DNA of 64,000 nucleotides from contig JAFQXD010000062.1 of assembly GCA_017407115.1 (NCBI GenBank), positions 44,804 to 108,803 on the forward strand, read 5' to 3'. Within the stretch, counting starts at the first letter, position 1. Every line of letters starts with the position of its first letter. The position numbers and the translations under genes are program-made. Below the pieces are notes generated by a model. It saw nothing but the letters and a program-made list of their open reading frames with translations, made no database searches and was not told the DNA's origin. Source of the stretch: Methanobrevibacter sp. Its GTDB lineage: Archaea > Methanobacteriota > Methanobacteria > Methanobacteriales > Methanobacteriaceae. This document shows positions 61,576 through 64,000 of this stretch, one piece after another.

Positions 61576-63849
61576 TTATTCTAAACGTTTACGAGCAGCG
61601 TCGAGAATAATTTTTTGTTCAGCACGAGCAACAGTTTTTCTCACATCAGCAATTGCATCAGTGTTGGAAGATACACTAGTAATTCCAAATTCAACAAGTT
61701 TTTCGACAATGTGAGGTACACTACCTGCTTGACCGCAAATACTACATTTAACACCTGCTTCTGCACATTTTCTAATTGTTCTTTCAATTAATTTCATTAC
61801 AGCAGGGTGTTCTTCGGAATAGTGTTTTGCTACGAACTCATTGTTTCTATCAACAGCAAGTGTGTATTGAGTTAAATCGTTGGTTCCTAAACTTACAAAG
61901 TCTATTCCAACTTTAATATACTCATCAATCATTATTGCAGCCGCTGGAATTTCAACCATCATACCAAAGTCAACGTCCTTGTGAGGTTCGAAACCAACTT
62001 CAGAACAAAGCGCTTTTGCTTTTTTAAGTTCTTCAGGACTTTGAGATAAAGGTATCATAATACCAATGTTTGTGTATCCTTTTTCGTGTAATTTTTTAAT
62101 AGCTTTAAACTCACATTTGAGGATTTCAGGCTGGTCAAGTTCTCTTCTAATACCTCTCCAACCAAGCATTGGGTTATGTTCTCTAGGTTCGTTTTCTCCA
62201 CCTTCCAATGTAATGAATTCATCTGTTGGTGCATCTAAAGTTCTGTACCATACTGGTTTTGGATAGAATGCGTCTGCTACAATCATCACATTGTCAGCAA
62301 TTGTATCGATTAATTCATCCTCATTTCCATCAGCGATAAATTTGCCTGGGTGAATACCTGAAGTCAACATCAAGTGTTCTGTTCTTAAAAGTCCAACACC
62401 ATCTGCACCGGTAGCTGCTGCTTTTTCTGCAGCTTCAGGCATACTTACATTAGCTTTTACTTCAGTTACAGTAATGATTGGTGCTGCTTGAACACTAACT
62501 GCAGCCGCTTCTTCAGATTTGGTTTCAGAAATTCCATCAAATACCAAACCTTTTTTACCATCTAAAGTAACACCGGAGTTTTCTATTAAAGTAGAAGTTG
62601 CATTTCCAGTTCCCACTACACATGGAATTCCAAGTTCACGGGAAATGATAGATGCGTGACAGGTTACACCACCCTCATCAGTGACAATACCACTTGCCCT
62701 TCTCATAGCAGGAACCATGTCTGGAGTGGTCATGGTTGTAACCATAATGTCTCCATCTTTAATTTTATCCAATTCATCAATATCTAAAACAATTTTAACT
62801 TTACCTGATGCCATACCCGGACTTGCACCAAGACCTCTTACTAAAACATCACCCACATCAGCAGCAGAATCGTCAGTTTGTTCGACAGCATCTCCTAAAG
62901 TAGTGATTGGTCTTGCTTGTAATAAGAACAAGTTACCATTTTCGAATGCCCATTCAGTATCCATCGGTTCGCCGTAATGAGCTTGAACCCTTTTACCCAT
63001 TTCAGTTAATTCAATGAGCTCTTCATCAGATAAGACTCTTTCGTTTCTTTTATCTTCTGGAACATCGACTTTAATACTGGTTCCATTTTCATCATTAGTA
63101 TACATTACTTTTTTGTCACTAATTGTTACATTGATAATTTCATTATCTTTTTTGTCAACTTGATAGTTATCAGGAGTTACATCACCAGACACAACAGCTT
63201 CACCAAGACCCCATGATCCTTCGATTAAAGCTATTTCTTCACCGGTTGATGGATTAACAGTAAACATTACGCCCGCTTTATCAGCATTAGCCATTTTTTG
63301 AACTACAACTGCAATATATACTTTTGAGTGTTCAAAATCATTTTCTTCTCTGTAAAAGATTGCTCTTGCTTCAAATAAAGAAGCCCAACATTTTCTAATG
63401 TATTCAATTACTTCATCATTTCCAGAAACATGTAAAAAAGTATCCTGTTGACCTGCAAAGGAAGCTTCAGGCAAATCTTCTGCGGTAGCTGAAGACCTAA
63501 TAGCCACATCAGTGTCATCTTCGCCAACTCTTTGGCAGAGCTGATTATATGCTTCAGTAATGAATAAGACCATGTCTTCTGGAATCGGAGCTTCATTAAT
63601 GATAGATTTAATTTCTTCAGAAGCAGCTTGAAGAGCTTTGGTATCATTAATGTCGATTTTATCAAGAATGTCCATGACTTTATCGTTGATTCCAGCATCT
63701 TCCATGAACTTTTCATAAGTTTCTGCAGTCACTACAAAACCAGGTGGCACTGGAATGCCCGCTTGAGTTAATTCACCCAAATTAGCACCTTTTCCACCTG
63801 CAATTCCAATATCAGATTTATTTAAATCCTCGAATTTTACAACATACAT
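61576..63849 (-). CDS. ppsA: Phosphoenolpyruvate synthase
   Basis: Converts pyruvate and ATP to phosphoenolpyruvate, AMP and phosphate, the first step of gluconeogenesis in methanogens; 757 residues. The nucleotide domain starts VVKFEDLNKSDIGIAGGKGANLGEL, with VAIRSSATAEDLPEASFAGQQDTFL. The phosphohistidine domain has GGVTCHASIISRELGIPCVVG (catalytic His). The TIM barrel holds GVGLLRTEHLML, MLGWRGIRREL, FGMMVEIPAAA, SLGTNDLTQYTLAVDRNN and the C-terminal CSICGQAGS. It is full length. Upstream AT-rich DNA (63850-64000) should hold its promoter, with AGAGGT as ribosome binding site. Confidence 0.96.
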   Translation of the reverse strand: MYVVKFEDLNKSDIGIAGGKGANLGELTQAGIPVPPGFVVTAETYEKFMEDAGINDKVMDILDKIDINDTKALQAASEEIKSIINEAPIPEDMVLFITEAYNQLCQRVGEDDTDVAIRSSATAEDLPEASFAGQQDTFLHVSGNDEVIEYIRKCWASLFEARAIFYREENDFEHSKVYIAVVVQKMANADKAGVMFTVNPSTGEEIALIEGSWGLGEAVVSGDVTPDNYQVDKKDNEIINVTISDKKVMYTNDENGTSIKVDVPEDKRNERVLSDEELIELTEMGKRVQAHYGEPMDTEWAFENGNLFLLQARPITTLGDAVEQTDDSAADVGDVLVRGLGASPGMASGKVKIVLDIDELDKIKDGDIMVTTMTTPDMVPAMRRASGIVTDEGGVTCHASIISRELGIPCVVGTGNATSTLIENSGVTLDGKKGLVFDGISETKSEEAAAVSVQAAPIITVTEVKANVSMPEAAEKAAATGADGVGLLRTEHLMLTSGIHPGKFIADGNEDELIDTIADNVMIVADAFYPKPVWYRTLDAPTDEFITLEGGENEPREHNPMLGWRGIRRELDQPEILKCEFKAIKKLHEKGYTNIGIMIPLSQSPEELKKAKALCSEVGFEPHKDVDFGMMVEIPAAAIMIDEYIKVGIDFVSLGTNDLTQYTLAVDRNNEFVAKHYSEEHPAVMKLIERTIRKCAEAGVKCSICGQAGSVPHIVEKLVEFGITSVSSNTDAIADVRKTVARAEQKIILDAARKRLE

Positions 63850-64000
63850 AAAATAAAACCTCTTGGTATAAAAATATATTCAATTGACAATCGTTGGAAA
63901 ATAAAAACATCACCAATAATATATTTATTAATATAAATTTTAAAGTTTAAATATTTAATTATAAAAATCAGAAAAATACTAAAAATAAAAATAAATTATA

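Noticed and set aside
1..64000. CRISPR array, rRNA or tRNA genes
   Set aside because: No regularly spaced long direct repeats, no rRNA-like GC-rich blocks and no cloverleaf with a GTTCRANNC-type box were found in the intergenic gaps.

Overview
This window looks like chromosomal DNA of a host-associated methanogenic archaeon of the order Methanobacteriales, most likely a Methanobrevibacter; the species cannot be fixed from the sequence alone. The grounds are very AT-rich DNA, archaeal GGTGA/GGAGG ribosome binding sites with many TTG starts, methanogen-only genes (AtwA, methanogenesis marker 9, MfnA, MptD, CofD/CofE, ArfA), archaeal lipid genes, and MreB, sortase and adhesin genes typical of pseudomurein-walled gut methanogens. 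No rRNA, tRNA, CRISPR array or prophage was found.

Layout. 1-4.5 kb is accessory: a broken adhesin-like gene, an IS1182-like insertion sequence with inverted repeats and a 5-bp target duplication, and a STAND-like archaeal ATPase preceded by three 18-bp palindromes at an exact 28-bp period. 4.5-21 kb is mostly core metabolism: an Old Yellow Enzyme-type flavoprotein, pyruvate carboxylase subunit B, inositol-phosphate synthase, the lipid enzyme DGGGP synthase with a membrane glycosyltransferase, a membrane NERD/zinc-ribbon protein, a two-gene nonulosonic (sialic-type) acid module with a CMP-sugar synthase/PseG-like fusion, HypD, a HAD phosphatase, a TldD/PmbA protein and MoeA.

20.8-36 kb carries an information-processing cluster (aIF1A, Rio1, KH/Dim2-like protein, Top6B, Top6A) that I expect to be contiguous in relatives. 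Here it is split by about 9 kb of accessory DNA between Rio1 and the KH gene, and by about 1 kb between the KH gene and Top6B. The larger insert holds two hypothetical genes, an intact and a frameshifted SWIM zinc-finger gene, two paralogous SAP-domain proteins (one fused to a GNAT-like domain and a zinc ribbon), a three-gene PIN operon, and a recently inserted IS with perfect 24-bp ends. The smaller insert holds a JAB/MPN-like protein with a small overlapping partner. This is the best place in the window to look for an undescribed system.

36-38.5 kb is a copper-type homeostasis unit (CsoR, P1B ATPase without its own metal-binding domain, separate HMA chaperone) with two matching CsoR-like operators. 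39-64 kb is core again: GAPDH, endonuclease IV, a metallophosphoesterase, an AAA ATPase, the marker 9/siroheme synthase/HemA tetrapyrrole operon, AtwA, the F420 genes (cofE-cofD-arfA), PurO, ExbB/ExbD, RNase HII, MreB with an unknown partner, archaetidylserine synthase, DUF515 protein, sortase, MptD, MfnA and PEP synthase. Together these supply cofactors (F420, methanofuran, methanopterin, the heme/F430 precursor path), cell envelope and gluconeogenic carbon flow.
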